Below, in pieces: positions 49,151-62,599 of a stretch of DNA of 64,000 nucleotides (positions are counted from its first letter, which is position 1; each line of letters begins with the position of its first letter). This DNA comes from Symsagittifera roscoffensis. Its lineage: Eukaryota; Xenacoelomorpha; Acoela; Convolutidae. The stretch covers positions 49,519,467 through 49,583,466 of the forward strand of contig NC_087070.1 in assembly GCF_963678635.1 (NCBI RefSeq), given 5' to 3'. A model generated the notes under the pieces. It did not search any database. It was not told the DNA's origin and was given only the letters and a program-made list of their open reading frames with translations. The position numbers and the translations under genes were made by a program.

Positions 49151-51702
49151 TATCAATTTTTTAAAGTCCCGTTGTAGAATTAAACACATTGCCAAAAAGT
49201 TGTTTTTGCGCAAATAACACAATCACACTTTCTTTAAATTGATGTTTTCATTTAATTTTTTGGGCAAAATTTTAAAAAGAATCTCGTAGTGTAATCAAAA
49301 TTTTACAGGCTTCAATTTCGAACTTGACAAAAAACTGATAAGATTTGATTTTTTAAGCAACGAGTTCCGCGAAGTATCTAATTTCAATCGCTCAGCCCTA
49401 ACTTTAAAAAATTGTTTGAATTGTAGCGTATTGAAATTGTGATGATAAAATAATTCTTCGATTAGATTTAGAGTTTTTTTCCATCAACCTACAAATTGGG
49501 TAAACATAGCATAGAATGAGTTTTTTTCCGCCAGTTTTTCGTTAATTAAAAATTCTCAGATGAAAAAGTGCCATTTCTTATTAATGCTCTATCAATATTG
49601 ATTGGATTCCCCAAAGATCTAATAAATTATCAGTGCTGAAAAAATGGCTCGCAATTTTTTTCCATCCAGACCTAAATTCAGTAAAAGTTAAAAAAAAGTT
49701 TTCTTCTGGCCTATTTTATCACCAAATATAATAATTTTGTTCAAATATGAACTAAAAAAACACTTAATGTTTTTTTCATAAATTTGTTTCAAAAAAACTG
49801 GGCCTGCTGCTCAAATTAATTGCCATGACAATACTTTCATTTCAATAAAAAAAAGCTGGTTTAAACTTCACAAAATGGACAATTTTGGTGTATTTTTGAA
49901 AACTTGCTTCAGTGAAGCTTAGATGAAATAAGAGCAGTTGAAATATTATACATCATTGGTTAATTTTATAAAAAGCTATATTATTATTTTTTAAAATATA
50001 TAAAAAAATTATTATAACCAAAACATTTCAATAAGAACTTAATTTATATTCTGTAAAAGGATATCGGGTATCGCGGCAATTAATGTTTCGAACAAGTTTA
50101 ATTTTTAATTAGCTTAAAAACTTATAAGTCTAGTGTTTTGAAACACAGTTTCGATCTGTTAACAGCTTAAAAGCTACCGTGGTTATAAGGGTCGCTAACT
50201 ACTACTATTTACGGATAGTGTTGGAACTAGTTTACTGCTAGTATTGGAACGAAACCTCAAATGCTTTTTAATGAGAAGACACAAAACTATAATTAAAAAA
50301 ACATCGATCAAATTTCGAGAAATACTTATATTTATAGTTTTTAAATTCTTCAAAAACAAAAAAATTTCAAAAACAAAAAGTTCTTTTTTTAAATGTTTCA
50401 AAAACAAAAACTTTCAAAAACAAAAAACTTTAAGTTTTTGCAAGGAAGAGAAAATTCCAATTCAATGAATAAAAGTAGTCAAATCAGAACGTGAAAGAAT
50501 GAGATGATTGCTAGGAAATTATCCTGATAGCGATACCAGAACTTCAACCGTGCAATCTACTTCACTATATTTTAATGTTTAGTTGTTTTTTTAATAATGT
50601 ATTAATGCATAATCCATTATACACTCATTTAAGCTGAAGAGAGAGAAGAAGTTGTTTAAAATGGATCTAGAACAGAGCCCACGCTTGAAGCAGTAAACAT
50701 AAATTGACAGGGTTTTTGAGTGTGGGTGGGCTCGTTTTCCTTGTTAATCAAAATTTAAATGGAAAGGTTTTAGTTTAATTGTTGCCTAGCTTTCAAGGAA
50801 CGTGGGTGTATTTAAAATAATTTGCTTTCAGCCAGTAGAAGAAGAATTGTTAGATTGAGTCTTAAACCGATTTTTAGATAAAATCGCAACATAAATCTAC
50901 GAAAAAAAAATAAAAAACAAATTTTTGTCAGCTAAAAAAAATTTAAATAGCTAAAAAATTTGATTATCATTAGTTTTGCAATTTAGTTATCTCACGCTTT
51001 ATCTCTAAAGTGGTAAGTTCTATCTCTCTTCAGATGATTTAGAACTTTGAACAACCTCCAAAAACCAGGTAACAAATTGAGATTTTATGAAAAATGCTGG
51101 GCTCAAATGTTGTTTTCTGCAGCGCCTTTTTTCCAAAGTTTTTCAGCTATAAGTTTTGGTCAATAAACACGTGGTAAGACCAACAGTGATCAAAACTGTT
51201 AAATCGTTCATCGAATTTTTTGATATAAGAGAAAATTCCACGTTTTATTTCAACTTTGTTGATTTTTTTAAAAACTTTTTTTTGCTATTCAATCTCTCAC
51301 CATGTCAACGATAAAAATAAATTAAAAATAGTACATGAAATGTTTTGTTTTATGCAAAATTGAGATCAAATCGCTTATGCAAAAACTTGAGCATTCGGAT
51401 TCTGAATCAAGCACTAACCCAACATGTTTAAAAACACCTTGAAACGCTTAATTTTGTCCAAAATATCTCTGATGTTATAATCAAAAAAACATTGTAACCC
51501 TTAATTTTGTGTAACATATCTTTAAATTTTATACAAAAACTTTATTTTAAATATCGAAAACGTTTTGAAGGGCAAAGATTGCCAAAATTTACAATAAAAA
51601 ATTGACCACATCTTGTTTATTGGCTGTAATTAATGTTTTCAAAACCTCTTTTCAACCTAGAAGGTGAGGGAGCACAAATCATCGAAAATATATTGGTTCT
51701 AC
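49150..51702. other. No gene seen
   Basis: AT-rich. At 50340-50430 TTTCAAAAACAAAAA recurs in tandem and makes a lysine- and phenylalanine-rich chance frame. Confidence 0.5.
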
Positions 51703-51919
51703 CAGGGGCCGATCTAGAATTTTCTCGAGGGGGCAGATTTTCAAAAAATTTCAAAAATTTTGTCGACCATTTTTAGGTCGACCAAATTGATTTTCTGAGC
51801 TCTCCTAAATCACTGTAAAGACCCCATTTTGGCCATGTTTTTTTTGCGCTGTAGGCAAAATTTTGAAAAAAAACAGGTCAAAAAAAGCATTTTTAGGCAA
51901 TTTTTTGGAAAGTTTTGAC
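51703..51919 (+). mobile_element. hAT-type MITE, 5' half only
   Basis: CAGGGGCCGATCTAGAATTT opens a copy of the 10145 family through TAGGTCGACCAAATTGATTT and AAAAACAGGTCAAAAAAAGC. It is lost after GGAAAGTTTTGAC. Confidence 0.8.
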
Positions 51920-52750
51920 TTCTGTTTAGAATTCGAAAAATAGTGGTAATCTTATTTTTCGGTTAACTTTTATCGGGAAACTGTCAGCAAAATCTAAACC
52001 AAAAAGAACTGGCCGAAACAATTTTTTCAAAACAATTTTTTGGCTCAGAGCAGGCAAGAACAACAAGAAAATTTCCCAATCATTTCAAGTTCACGCAAAG
52101 TGCAAAAAAACGTGGTGTTTTTTCACATCATTTGATGCCCAGTTTCAATCAATTAATCTGTAACAAAATAAAATGAAACACTCGTAATTCTAGTTCTCTA
52201 TTCTAGCATTGGTTGAACGAAACCTTCACGATAGTTTTTACTATAAAAAATTCTTTTGTTTTGCGGAAAACTGTTCTATCTCTTTCTCAAACGTTTTTTT
52301 AACTAAAATCATTAGTAAGATTTTTGTTCTTTTTTCTCATGTCTCAGTTTTATATAAATATTCAGCTCAAAAAAGTTATGCAATTTTTGTTTTGATAACA
52401 AGTTTGGAAATAATAGATGAAAAACCAGTTTCGACTCCCCAATGTTTGATCAAAATTTGAAAAAAAAATGATTTCCTGTAACAATTGATGTTTAATCTTC
52501 CTTAGTTTTTCACATGCAGGCATACACTAACACTCAGATGCTCACACACACGCAGAAAGTAAACAGTGAGTGATATATTTTGCATCTAAAATAGCGATGA
52601 GAATTGTTTCAGATCTAAAATAACGTTGATTGAATTGAACTAATTTTTTAAAAAAACTAATCAAAGCAGGGATCTTGTTTTTTTGTCTGTTTATTGTCCA
52701 TGTGATGCATTTACAGTTTTTTGAATTTTTCAGTTTGCAGGACCCAGCTA
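51920..52750. other. No feature seen
   Basis: AT-rich, with an 83-codon open frame (52209-52460) of no recognisable domain. Confidence 0.4.
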
Positions 52751-52752
52751 TA

Positions 52753-53426
52753 CAGTGCTGATTTAAATTAACCGGACAAAACGCGGTAAACTTGAAATTT
52801 AAAACCCGTTTTTCTCAAATTGAGTTGAGTTTAGATGAAATCTTATGAAGACAAAGTTCGCGTCCGAAATGTTACCCCAAAAATGGGTCATTTTGGCTTT
52901 TCTTAGTTAATCAAAAATTACGCCAAAAATTTCCAGTCGATCACAGACATAATTATACCAAAGTGAGCCCTTACGTAGCCCAACAAACTTTAAGAAGGGT
53001 ATTTTCTCCACAATATTGTATAGATAATTTATTTTTGTTTGATAGGCAAAAAAGGTCATTTTTACTAGATAAAATACCAACTTCTTATTTAAAAACAATT
53101 TTTAAACAGTTTGCAATTTTTTTTGCAGCAGAAAATACCCTTCTTAAAGTTTGTTGGGCTACGTAAGGGGCTCACTATGTTATAATTATGTCTGCGATCG
53201 ACTGGGAATTTTCGGCGTAATTTTTGATTAACTAAAAAAAGCCAAAATGACCCATTTTTGGGGTAAAATTTCGGACGCGAATTTCGCAAAACAATTTTAA
53301 TTCTGCTAAAATTTTAAGCAAGTTTTGTCTTCATAAGTTTTCACCTAAACTCAACCCAATTTGAGAAAAATGGGTTTTAAATTTCAAGTTTAACGCGTTT
53401 TGTCCGGTTAATCTAAATCAGCACTG
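52753..53426. mobile_element. Tc1/mariner-type MITE with long inverted repeats
   Basis: The element starts CAGTGCTGATTTAAATTAAC and ends with the near-exact reverse complement, each end flanked by TA (52751-52752 and 53427-53428). The arms run about 52753-53007 and 53129-53426 with small differences, around a ~120-bp centre. TA duplication and CAGTG ends fit the Tc1/mariner group. Open frames on both strands (60-67 codons) come from the arms and are not a transposase. Confidence 0.85.
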
Positions 53427-53428
53427 TA

Positions 53429-56400
53429 TCTACAAAAAAAATTATTTTCTGCAATTTTTTTAACGGAACAATTAATTGAGGCTTTTGAAAATAAACGCAA
53501 CAATCATGAGCGCAACCATAAAAGATATAGTACCCGTTTCTGTTCAAATAAAATTGGTACTTTTTTCCTTCAAGCTTGCTTTTACAGCATAAAAAAATTT
53601 AATCAAAATTTAAGTAATTTCAAAGCAGTTGATTAATTGCAGCCGTTACTGCGTAGACTTAATTGCAGCGGATTATCCGTCTACTTAAATTCCATTCATA
53701 AAATAAATAAAGCAATTTCACCAATTGCTTCTTTACAAGTTACTGCTTGGAATTTTCCAAGAATCGATGTAGTAATGGTCTGGTTATTCTTCTTTGCAAC
53801 TAAATCTAGAGAATTAACTAGGATAGCCATTTGCTGTGCAAGTATCACAAAATATTTTGACCACAGGTTCTGATTTTTTTTAAGTTAGTCTTTTTTCTAC
53901 GTAGTGTCATGATACAACTATACAAACGCATAGAAATTCAATCAAACAGGCATTAACGAATCCAATGGTCATCAAAAAATAAATTAATAAAAAAGTGAAA
54001 ATTTTCTGAAAAGAGTCACATGAAGCCCCTTAAAAACTAATTTTATTTTTGTTAAATTAAAATTTTTTTAGTCTAAATCTCTAGTTTTTATATTTAACAA
54101 ACTTACTCGATCGCTTTACTCGCTCAAAAGGAAACGAAAAATCAAAAACTTGAAATCGGTTTTTTCCCAACATTAAGAATTTTTTTGGAAAATTTTTGAA
54201 GTCGTAATGTCTTTGAAACTACGACTAAAAAGGGTTTAATATGATATATCACTCAACTTTGTTCAATAAAAATTTGTGGCACTTGAATTTGCGTGGAAAA
54301 AATATTTGAATAGAAAAACAAAGGAAACAATTAGAAAAAAAACAAAAAAAAACGAATTCAAAGTTTTTCCCAAATTTCGTTGGACGGAAAAACAGGTTTG
54401 CTTGTATATCAGGGTAAAACCATGTTTGATCTCACTGTTTTTATAACCAATTTAGTTGAAATTTAGTTGAACAATTGAAGAAGTTTTTTTCATTTTTTCT
54501 TCAATTTATCACGCACTCGTTATTTTAAACTACAAAAGGAAATAATAAACGTCTTTTATCATAGCATTACGCACAAATGGGTTGCCTCAATTCAATTTGG
54601 ACCGCAGTAAATCACCGTTTACGCGTGTTATAAGAACAAAAAATATCAAGCTTTATTTATCATAAATTGGCCAAATTAGCAATATTTTTTACCTAGCCTT
54701 AAAAAACTCTCCTAGTTGAAATATCTTTCTAAATATGTGCTCAAGATACTGAATAAGAACTACTGCAAGCATAACTACTACGCAAATTTTTCGTAATTTA
54801 GAACAAAAACAACTGTTCTTAAGCCAAAGCAAAGCCCTGGAGGTTCCAACTGCCCGGCCTCTTAATAAGGATGAAAAAATTATTCGCTTCGAAATCTTTG
54901 AAAAAATATCGAATAAATGAAATCAAAAACAAAGTTTTTTCAGGTTTGTCATCCTTTTATCTCTCCCCACAAGCTTTGTTAAATACAAAGGGACGTATTT
55001 ATTTGTAGACTGAGCGTCGTTAATTGTAGAATTATGATCAAATTGGCTTCCAAATTTTTCTAACGTATGTTATACGAATGCAGCGTTAAGTAATCCAAAT
55101 TGTCAGAATAGCTATTTTGTCTAACCCTTATTCTCTACAAAAAAAATGTTTTAATTTTCTTAAATGGTAAATCAAGGCAACGATATCTTGTAGATGGTAA
55201 ATAATGATCCAAAGTGCTTTATTAAAAAGTCGACAGTTGACAGAAAAAAACTTCCCAAAAGCAGAATAAAAACAGTTTATGTAATATTCATACTAAATTG
55301 AGCTCTTAGATGACGTGATTCCAACTGGAAAAAAATTCTTCATCTATTATCAGTTTTGCTAAGTTATCGACCACTTGAAAAACGCCTAACTGAACTAGTT
55401 AAAATGCCGTCAAGTTTACACTTGATTTTATGTGTCGCAATATACCTACAAGTAGCACACAATTGAGTAAACATGCATTGAGTGAAAAACAGAAAGTCGC
55501 GCAGTACAAAATAGTTTAAGAATAAATATTAGGCAAAAAATCTAGCTGAAATTTTAAGTGACTCGGTCGACGGAACATCATCTCACTTTGTAATTGAAAT
55601 TGCAATAAAGTTTTGGATAATCAGAAAGGTTTTAGGTTTTTAGCGTATACGAAACTCCATTCATAATTGCAATCCAAGCCGAAATGTTTTTTTTTCTCTA
55701 AAGCAGGCATACGTTCAAATCGTTTGAAAGAACAGGCTTATTTCAAAAATTTTGTTGACGTTTTTTTTACAAAGAACTAGAGAATCTATTCATTTTTCTT
55801 AGTTATCCATAAACTAATGTCATTTAAAAAGCACAAAGCAAAAATTGCAAACAAGCAAAAAACAAAAAAAAACACGTTGAGCAATTATTGAAAGTTTTTC
55901 TATGCAGTTGCGCCCCTTGAATAGTTTAATCAGAAGTTTTACCCTTCTGGCATGGGCGCTCTGCGAAGCTGGCTCAAATTCGTGCCAAAACTTTCAGGCT
56001 CTGCTAGATAAAAATGGGTTTCGTAAAGTATTATCAAAGCAGGCCACGCGGAACTATTTTGATCATCGAAGCTCAACAAAGAAAACAAACCTATGGATAT
56101 TTAGTTATTTATATGGAGATTTGTTTGGACTTTTTATTAAAGAGGCGCAAAAATACATCGACATAAATCATCTCAATTTAATTTTTTTTAAACAAATTTA
56201 GCACGTAGAAACGATGTCAAAAATATACATTTAACCTGAAAGCTGCATTTCTTTGACCAAATAACTTCCTTAAAGTCACCAATTTTGCAAACAATTTAAA
56301 CATTTTTGGGCTGCGTTTTGTGTTGATATAATTTAGAACTAGTTTTTTCATCATATTTTGCTTTTACTAACGGTTTAAATCTATTAGTAACCCAAATAAA

Positions 56401-57271
56401 GTAATAGTCTCAACGAATAGTTGAACAACTATCTTGAGTACCAAATGGGGCTGATGCGTTTAGGTTAAGCTATTTACATAAAAATAAGAAAGACTTTAAA
56501 ATCGTACTTTGAAACTTAAAAGTGTACAAAAAAACTGTTTGTTAATGATAAAAAAAAATGTTTCAGAATTTTTTTTCTTCTAAATATTAGGGTTGATTAA
56601 TTTCTCATCTATTTGGCAGGGAGAAATCCGCATCTGCAATCTAACTCACGACTTCTTTGTCTCTTTTCCTTTTTGCACTGTATGAAAATGAAATTTGGAG
56701 CTCATTGATTTATTAGCATAAAAAGATAACGATTACAAGATCACAGAAACTTTTAGACTTCACAGCCGCCTCCCTCAACTATGAATTTAAAGTCTTTAAG
56801 TGGGATCGAAAAAAATGGGGGCTTTGTCGCGCAGTCTGCTTTTCAAGGCAGGTCAATTAGCAAGTGCGTCTAACTGGCATGTCTAGCTTGTTTTCAATAA
56901 ACACGCCAAAACTAGGAGAAAAAAATAGTCAGATCTCGTAAGAATTGCTTCAATCGGACTGGTATTTTAAACGTTAGAAATTTAAGTTTAACTACAAAAC
57001 TCCCTTTTTTAGATAGCTAGTTGTTCGATACGCACGTTTAAATTGGTATCAAATTTTTCATTTATCATGATCAAAACCCTGTTCTGATCTTTGTGGTATT
57101 TGTCACAATCAATTCCTGGTTGCAACCATGTTACTGGGGTTTTGATTGTATTCCCTCTGACAATCAAATGAATGGACGTATCTTACTTGTTGCTGCTTGC
57201 GCCGACTCTGTTTTCGTGAAGTTTAATATAGAGCTTCTAATTTATCATCGGTCTCCGATGCTAAACTTTAA
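53429..57271. other. No gene seen; degraded Helentron-like pieces
   Basis: 54590-54730 (CAATTTGGACCGCAG, TTTACGCGTGTTATAA, ATAAATTGGCCAAATTAG) and 54830-54890 (CAAAGCCCTGGAGGTTCC) are pieces of the Helentron-like family. 55060-55260 may be a more diverged one. A 99-codon frame at 55902-56201 is within what chance gives in such AT-rich DNA, and I recognise no domain. Confidence 0.5.
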
Positions 57272-57795
57272 CAAGACTGCTCGTATCAGGGCGAAACCCT
57301 GAATGTTCCGACTGCCTTTTAAGGTTTATGGAGCAGCAGTAAAAACATAAAAAAAATTAAATGAAATAAAATAAAGCGAAAAGTTTTTTTTTTGAAATTT
57401 TTTATGAAAATCATCCCCCCACACGCCATATAAAATACAAAAAGATAGATTTCGTTCCTTGTAACAAATCAATTATGCCAAATAAGCTTCGTTCAACCAA
57501 TTTGGAACGATTTATAAGACGGATTAAATCTCCGCTTACGCGTTAATAGCGCGAATTATATCGCGCGTTAATTGTCCCAAATTGGTCAAAATGGCCAAAA
57601 TGGCAATCTTTAAACCTTCATAACTTTACAAAAAATGATCACAAGTGAAATATCTTTTCAAATTTAAGCTCAGGACAACAATACCTTTTGAATGATATAA
57701 AAAATGGCTAGTTAAAAAGTCGAAATTTGTCTGAAGAAAAAAAACCCACCCCGAGCACAAATATTCTGTTACTTTCGTATCGAAAGTCGGAACAA
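57272..57795 (-). mobile_element. Helentron-like non-autonomous repeat, near complete
   Basis: Same orientation as the copy at 42001: CAAGACTGCTCGTATCAGGG at 57272, and CGAAAGTCGGAACAA ending at 57795. The 3' hairpin has one mismatch (CAGGGC-GAA-ACCCTG). The flanks on the element's own strand again put T on both sides. Confidence 0.78.
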
Positions 57796-58868
57796 TAAAC
57801 AGTTACTTTTTCTGAGTCCTACAGCGTGCTTTTGTTGGTTTTTGTGACCTACGCAAACTAAGTCTTGGTGCTCATAAAATTTTGCAACCTACAAAATTTC
57901 AATTTTAATAATTTTGATGCCTTTTTGTGATTTTTTCTCGATTATGGGTATTCTTGTGTCGTACAAAAACCCACCACGGTGAAAAAGAATCAAAACTTCC
58001 TCAAATTGGGGGCCCAATAGAGAGAAATCTTCCCAAATACTGCTAAAAACTCCAATTGAGTGGTATTATTCAAACAGATTATTAATGACCCGATGTTTTT
58101 TTTTGTTTCTGGAGTTGCAATGAGTTTAAATTATTAGGTGTGGCGGACAATAAAAGCACGATTTTTACATTGAAGAGAGAACTCAAACCGTTAGCTAAAT
58201 AATTTGGCTATAATTGCAAAATATTTCGCCCGATTCCTAATTCTTTTTGACGTAAAGAATCATTGGCGTAATTCTTCTGATTCATCTTGTTTTCTTGTTA
58301 ATGTGATTAAATTATTGCGTTTCAGGTTTTAAATACCTTTGAAGCGCCTTTGGGTCAGACCCGCAGTTTTTAATTATTATATAACTCTAATATAGTCCTC
58401 AATTTACCAAAAATGGCATTTTCCTAATTTTGATGTAACTCAAGCAAGCTGACTCTGAATACGACAATTAAAAGAAACGGAAAATTTCTTGTGCTCTTTT
58501 TATTTCAACTAACTAACTATTTAGCTTTGAAACTTTATTCCACTAAAGCGTGCAAGCAGTTAGAATAAAACAATTGGGTAGTATTTTACGTCATAAAAAG
58601 CAACGAAGTTCATCTTCTCATTCAGTATTTTCAGATTTTATTTTAATTCAGTATTACCTTTTGTCACCTGCATTAACTAAAACAGGTAAAGTTAAAACGT
58701 TTAATACTATTTTCATAGAACTGGTCCAAAAGCAGAACAGTTTACAAACAATAAATGGACAAAAGCCATTAAAACCACGAATTCAAAATTGGTGGAAAGA
58801 GTAATCCCTTTCAGCAGGAAATTCAAACCAGAGGGGCCTATTTAACCTTCCCAGATTGAAGTTGCTGG
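57796..58868. other. No feature seen
   Basis: AT-rich, with one 84-codon open frame (58550-58804) of no recognisable domain. Confidence 0.4.
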
Positions 58869-58877
58869 GAAATTTTA

Positions 58878-60108
58878 GTCCTTGGAACCCGGTCCGAGGT
58901 CCGCCTCTCATGTTGCGACCGAAATGGGTAGCCGAAAAGGACTTTCTGTGACCGAAATTCTGTCATCCCGCAAGAGGCTTGAATTGCACTAAGTCGCTAC
59001 ATGGGTCGCGCAAAATCGCAACATGGGTCGTGCAAAGTCGCATCATGGGTCGCACAGAGTCGCAACATGGGTCGCGCAAAATCGCAACATGGGTCGCGCA
59101 TTATAAAGTTCCGGGCAGCTTAACCCGTGTCGAACTGGTCGAAATATGATCAGACCGAAGTCGTTCGAACAGCAATTTTTTTTCAGACAGAAAGTAAGCA
59201 CCTGTTGTCGGCCTGATGATCGAACTAGAGTTGAATCAGAGTCAAACTAGAGTCGAATCAGGGTCGAACTAGAATCGAATCAGGGTCGAACTAGAATCGA
59301 ATCAGGGTCGAACTAGAATCGAATCAGGGTTGAACGAGAGTCGAATCAGGGTCGAACTAGAATCGAATCAGGGTCGAACTAGAATCGAATCAGGGTTGAA
59401 CTAGAGTCGAATCAGGGTCGAACTAGAGTCGAATCAGGGTCAAACTAGTGCCAAATCAGGGTCGAACTAGAGTCGAATCAGGGTCAAAAGAGGTTCGAAT
59501 CAAGGTCGAATCATGCTCGAACTAGGGTCTAACGATGGTAGAATCCGTCTCGAACTAGGGTCAAACCTCTTTGGTCAAACTCAGTCGAAACGTTTTTCTT
59601 TGGTCGATAACAATCAAAAACGTTTGTCGCAGTCGAAAATTTTATGGATAAAAAAAACTCCTCGGTCGAACTCGATCGAAACGCTTTTTCTAGGTCGAAC
59701 TTGGTCGAAATGTTTTTGCCCGGTCGAACTTGGTCGAAATGTTTTTCCTCGGTCGAACATAGTGGAAATATAGACAGCTGGAGTCGAGTCGGTCAAAACA
59801 TATCGAGCCTGGGACGAGATTTTCGGAACACACCATTTTTTCATGGTATAATTGCAAACCTGGACCCGAAGTTGCAAACCAAAGTCGTGCAAATCACTTT
59901 AATCGCGCAAAACTGAAACATATTGTTTTTGAGTCGCAATGGTCGCAACAAACTTTTTTGGGTTGCCTAAAGTCGCAACTTATCTTGTTTGGGTCGCGCA
60001 AAGTCGCATAAAATTTCTTCGGTCGCGCAAAGTTTCAACTAGCCCATTTTCAGTGGCAATGGTCGCAACATAAGTCCCCTACCTAGACCCGGGAAACCAA
60101 GTACTAGA
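58878..60108. mobile_element. Mutator-like element carrying TCG-rich minisatellites
   Basis: GAAATTTTA is directly repeated at 58869-58877 and 60109-60117. Just inside are imperfect inverted ends of about 40 bp: CTTGGAACCCGGTCCGAGGT on the left, while the right end reversed reads CTTGGTTTCCCGGGTCTAGG, both running to ATGTTGCGACC. Between them are tandem arrays: TCGCAACATGGGTCGCGCAA (about 58990-59100), TCGAATCAGGGTCGAACTAG (about 59225-59500), GGTCGAACTTGGTCGAAATG (about 59565-59765), then more TCGCAA-type repeats (59920-60075). There is no transposase. A 9-bp duplication with long inverted ends fits Mutator-like elements, but the ends are diverged. Confidence 0.65.
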
Positions 60109-60117
60109 GAAATTTTA

Positions 60118-62590
60118 TAAAACTAATAGACAAATAGCGGAATAGTTGACTTGTCTTACTTTTATTAGTGAAATTACCGTTGAGCGATATTTTTATGTAA
60201 ATAAATGACATTTTATCGCAAAGCGATTAAATTTGAGATTTTTTGAGACATTTACAACATGATTTTGAAAACACTATTTAATATTGTAAAATTTTCAAAT
60301 GATTTGTGAGCTGAAAATATTTACCCGATAAGGCTAAAAAAACAAGGTTGCTTATGTAAGTACGGGCCTTAAAAATACGACTGTTTTTGAAAGTATATGA
60401 AGTAGTTTTCAGAAAAAAGTGGTAAGATTCAAAACAAAAATCAAGTTTTAGTTGTTTGCAACCCTACAAACTCGCTAGCATGTCAAAACGAAGAAACAAG
60501 TTTCTCGTCTAATTGATTTTTTTTGCAAAATCTGATCACAAGTGAAATTTTTTTAAATTTTGAGCTCAGGGCTTCAGAGTTGTTCAGACTCTATAAACAT
60601 TTTATCAAAAACTGCAAAATGAAAATCGAAACTATCAAAATCTTCTTGCTGGTTTTTAGGCGCTCCAGCTCAGATACTACTGTAAATGGTTACCAATTAT
60701 TTTCATGTTCTGTTCCAGCAAAAATGATTCTTACTGTTCATTAGATTGAAATTACTAAACAATTCTCTTACAGTTTTCGTAGCTTGCTTTTATTAGAAAA
60801 AATCGATGTGAATTGGTTTTGAAACTATTTTGGAGTTTGAATTATTTTATTTACTATGAAATGGCGCTTTTACAAATAAAAGTTTTTCTGCGCCTATAAT
60901 TTTTTGTAAGCTCCCCAAATTAGTTAAAATTACACTACAATTCTGTATATCTAAACAATTCAGACAAAATACTAAATGAAATTTCTACAACACAGGCTAA
61001 ATTGTACATCCTTATTTGTACAAGATGGGGCCCACCCTAAAAGAAAAACTTCCAAGAAACTTTCTTGCAAAAATTAACGAAATAGCAATTATTCATTAGC
61101 CAATCGCGGTTTTAAAAACAGGAAACGATCGGGTTTTCTTTCATTTGAAATTTTTTGACCCCCCTTCTAAGACTCTGTGCTAAGTTTGTAATGGATTTGG
61201 ACGTAAGTTATTCAGTCATGTCGCGGAAAATTGAAGAAAAATTTCAATCATTTGTTATTTTATTTAACTTAACCAAATCAATTTTAAAAATCTTTTAAAT
61301 TTTTAAATTTTGATTACCGCCCATTAGCTATAGCATGGATTTTCTTTGAAAAAAAAGATATATCCAACAGCACTCATACTTCGTTAATTTAGGAAATGCA
61401 TAAAATATAACAGGTATATTTTAACTATTACAGTCCAATATATCCTCAAAAGATTTTTTTGATGAAAATGTTTTGCAAAAAAAACACCGAAATTGCACTT
61501 AATCAGTAGCCAATCAAGATTTTCAAAAAAAGGAACAATCGGATTTCCTTTTCTTCGGATTTCCTTTTGTCCCCCATCCAGCACTTTACATTAAACCGTC
61601 TCATCGGTTTCGATTTGTTGTTCACTTGTTAGTAATTTCTGCAAAAATATTGTCAATATTGGTTTTGACCTAATGATGCAACATAGTTATCGCCGAACTT
61701 TTGTTTTATTTGGATTCAAGATTCATCTCGCCTAAAACTTGATATTTTTTACTTTTGATTAAAACAACTGATGGGATATCATACTTTCGATCCATATGAC
61801 TGAGAAAACTAATTCAGCATATCGTTGTAGTTATATTTAACTAAAAAATGCCTGCTCAAAATATGTAACTTAAAAACACTTTGCTTCCAGTAAATATCTG
61901 AATCGTGATATTTAATTTTTTCGCAGAATCCTATTATTCTTTAACAATCGGCAGAAAATAGAAAGATACATTGGCAGAATAACCACAAGAGCAGAATAGC
62001 ATCTAATTGGCTTTAACCTGGATTTTTGCAAATTACTGCTCGGTAAAGAAAGTGTGGGTTTTCTTTGAAAAGCTGATATGTCCAACAGGTAGGGGTGGAT
62101 TAGGGTGGGGCTCGGAGATTATATTTCCTGACAACTCAAAAGCTACTTTGTGGTACTACTCTACCCTTTTTGACCAATCAACCCTAAAGTTTGAATTTTG
62201 ATCGTGGAGATTAGTTATGTCTTGCTTGCTAATTGTTTTCTTTGAAACAACCAAAAAACTAAGATTAGAAAAATTGAAATGGAACAGAAAAGTAAAATTT
62301 AATTAATTCGTACTATTTGGTTTTAATCGCAAACTTTTTGTAAGCCTTAGTTTTCTGGGGGCTTCAAAAAAAACTAATCAAAAATAAATCTTCGATTGGG
62401 TTGGGCGCGTTGTTTTTGCTCGCAGCTAAACCAATGGTCTTTTCAAAGAATAAATCAAACTAACCTTTAACCTTTAATTTATTTCAATTTGATAAAGAGT
62501 TCTCTATATCTGAGAAAAAAACGATCGCTTTAATTTTTTTTAAATGCATCAATGGTTCAAAATGGGCCTTTCATTTCAACTTTTATTCAA
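60118..62590. other. No gene seen; local duplications
   Basis: AGCCAATC within similar text recurs at about 61060-61145 and 61465-61560. GATTTTCTTTGAAAA..GATAT.TCCAACAG recurs at 61335 and 62058. GATCACAAGTGAAATTTTTT near 60535 recalls the Helentron-like repeat. A GGGGTGGATTAGGGTGGGG piece at about 62090 may be a worn hAT MITE end. Confidence 0.45.
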
Positions 62591-62599
62591 AATTTTTTG

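Noticed and set aside
55902-56201. 99-codon open frame with slightly higher GC
   Set aside because: Open frames of this length are expected a few times by chance in 64 kb of this composition; no domain, splice context or repeat supports it.
59513-59916. Repeat-rich open frames on both strands (R-T-W-S-K-C-F type)
   Set aside because: They are translations of the TCG minisatellite; several frames are open at once.
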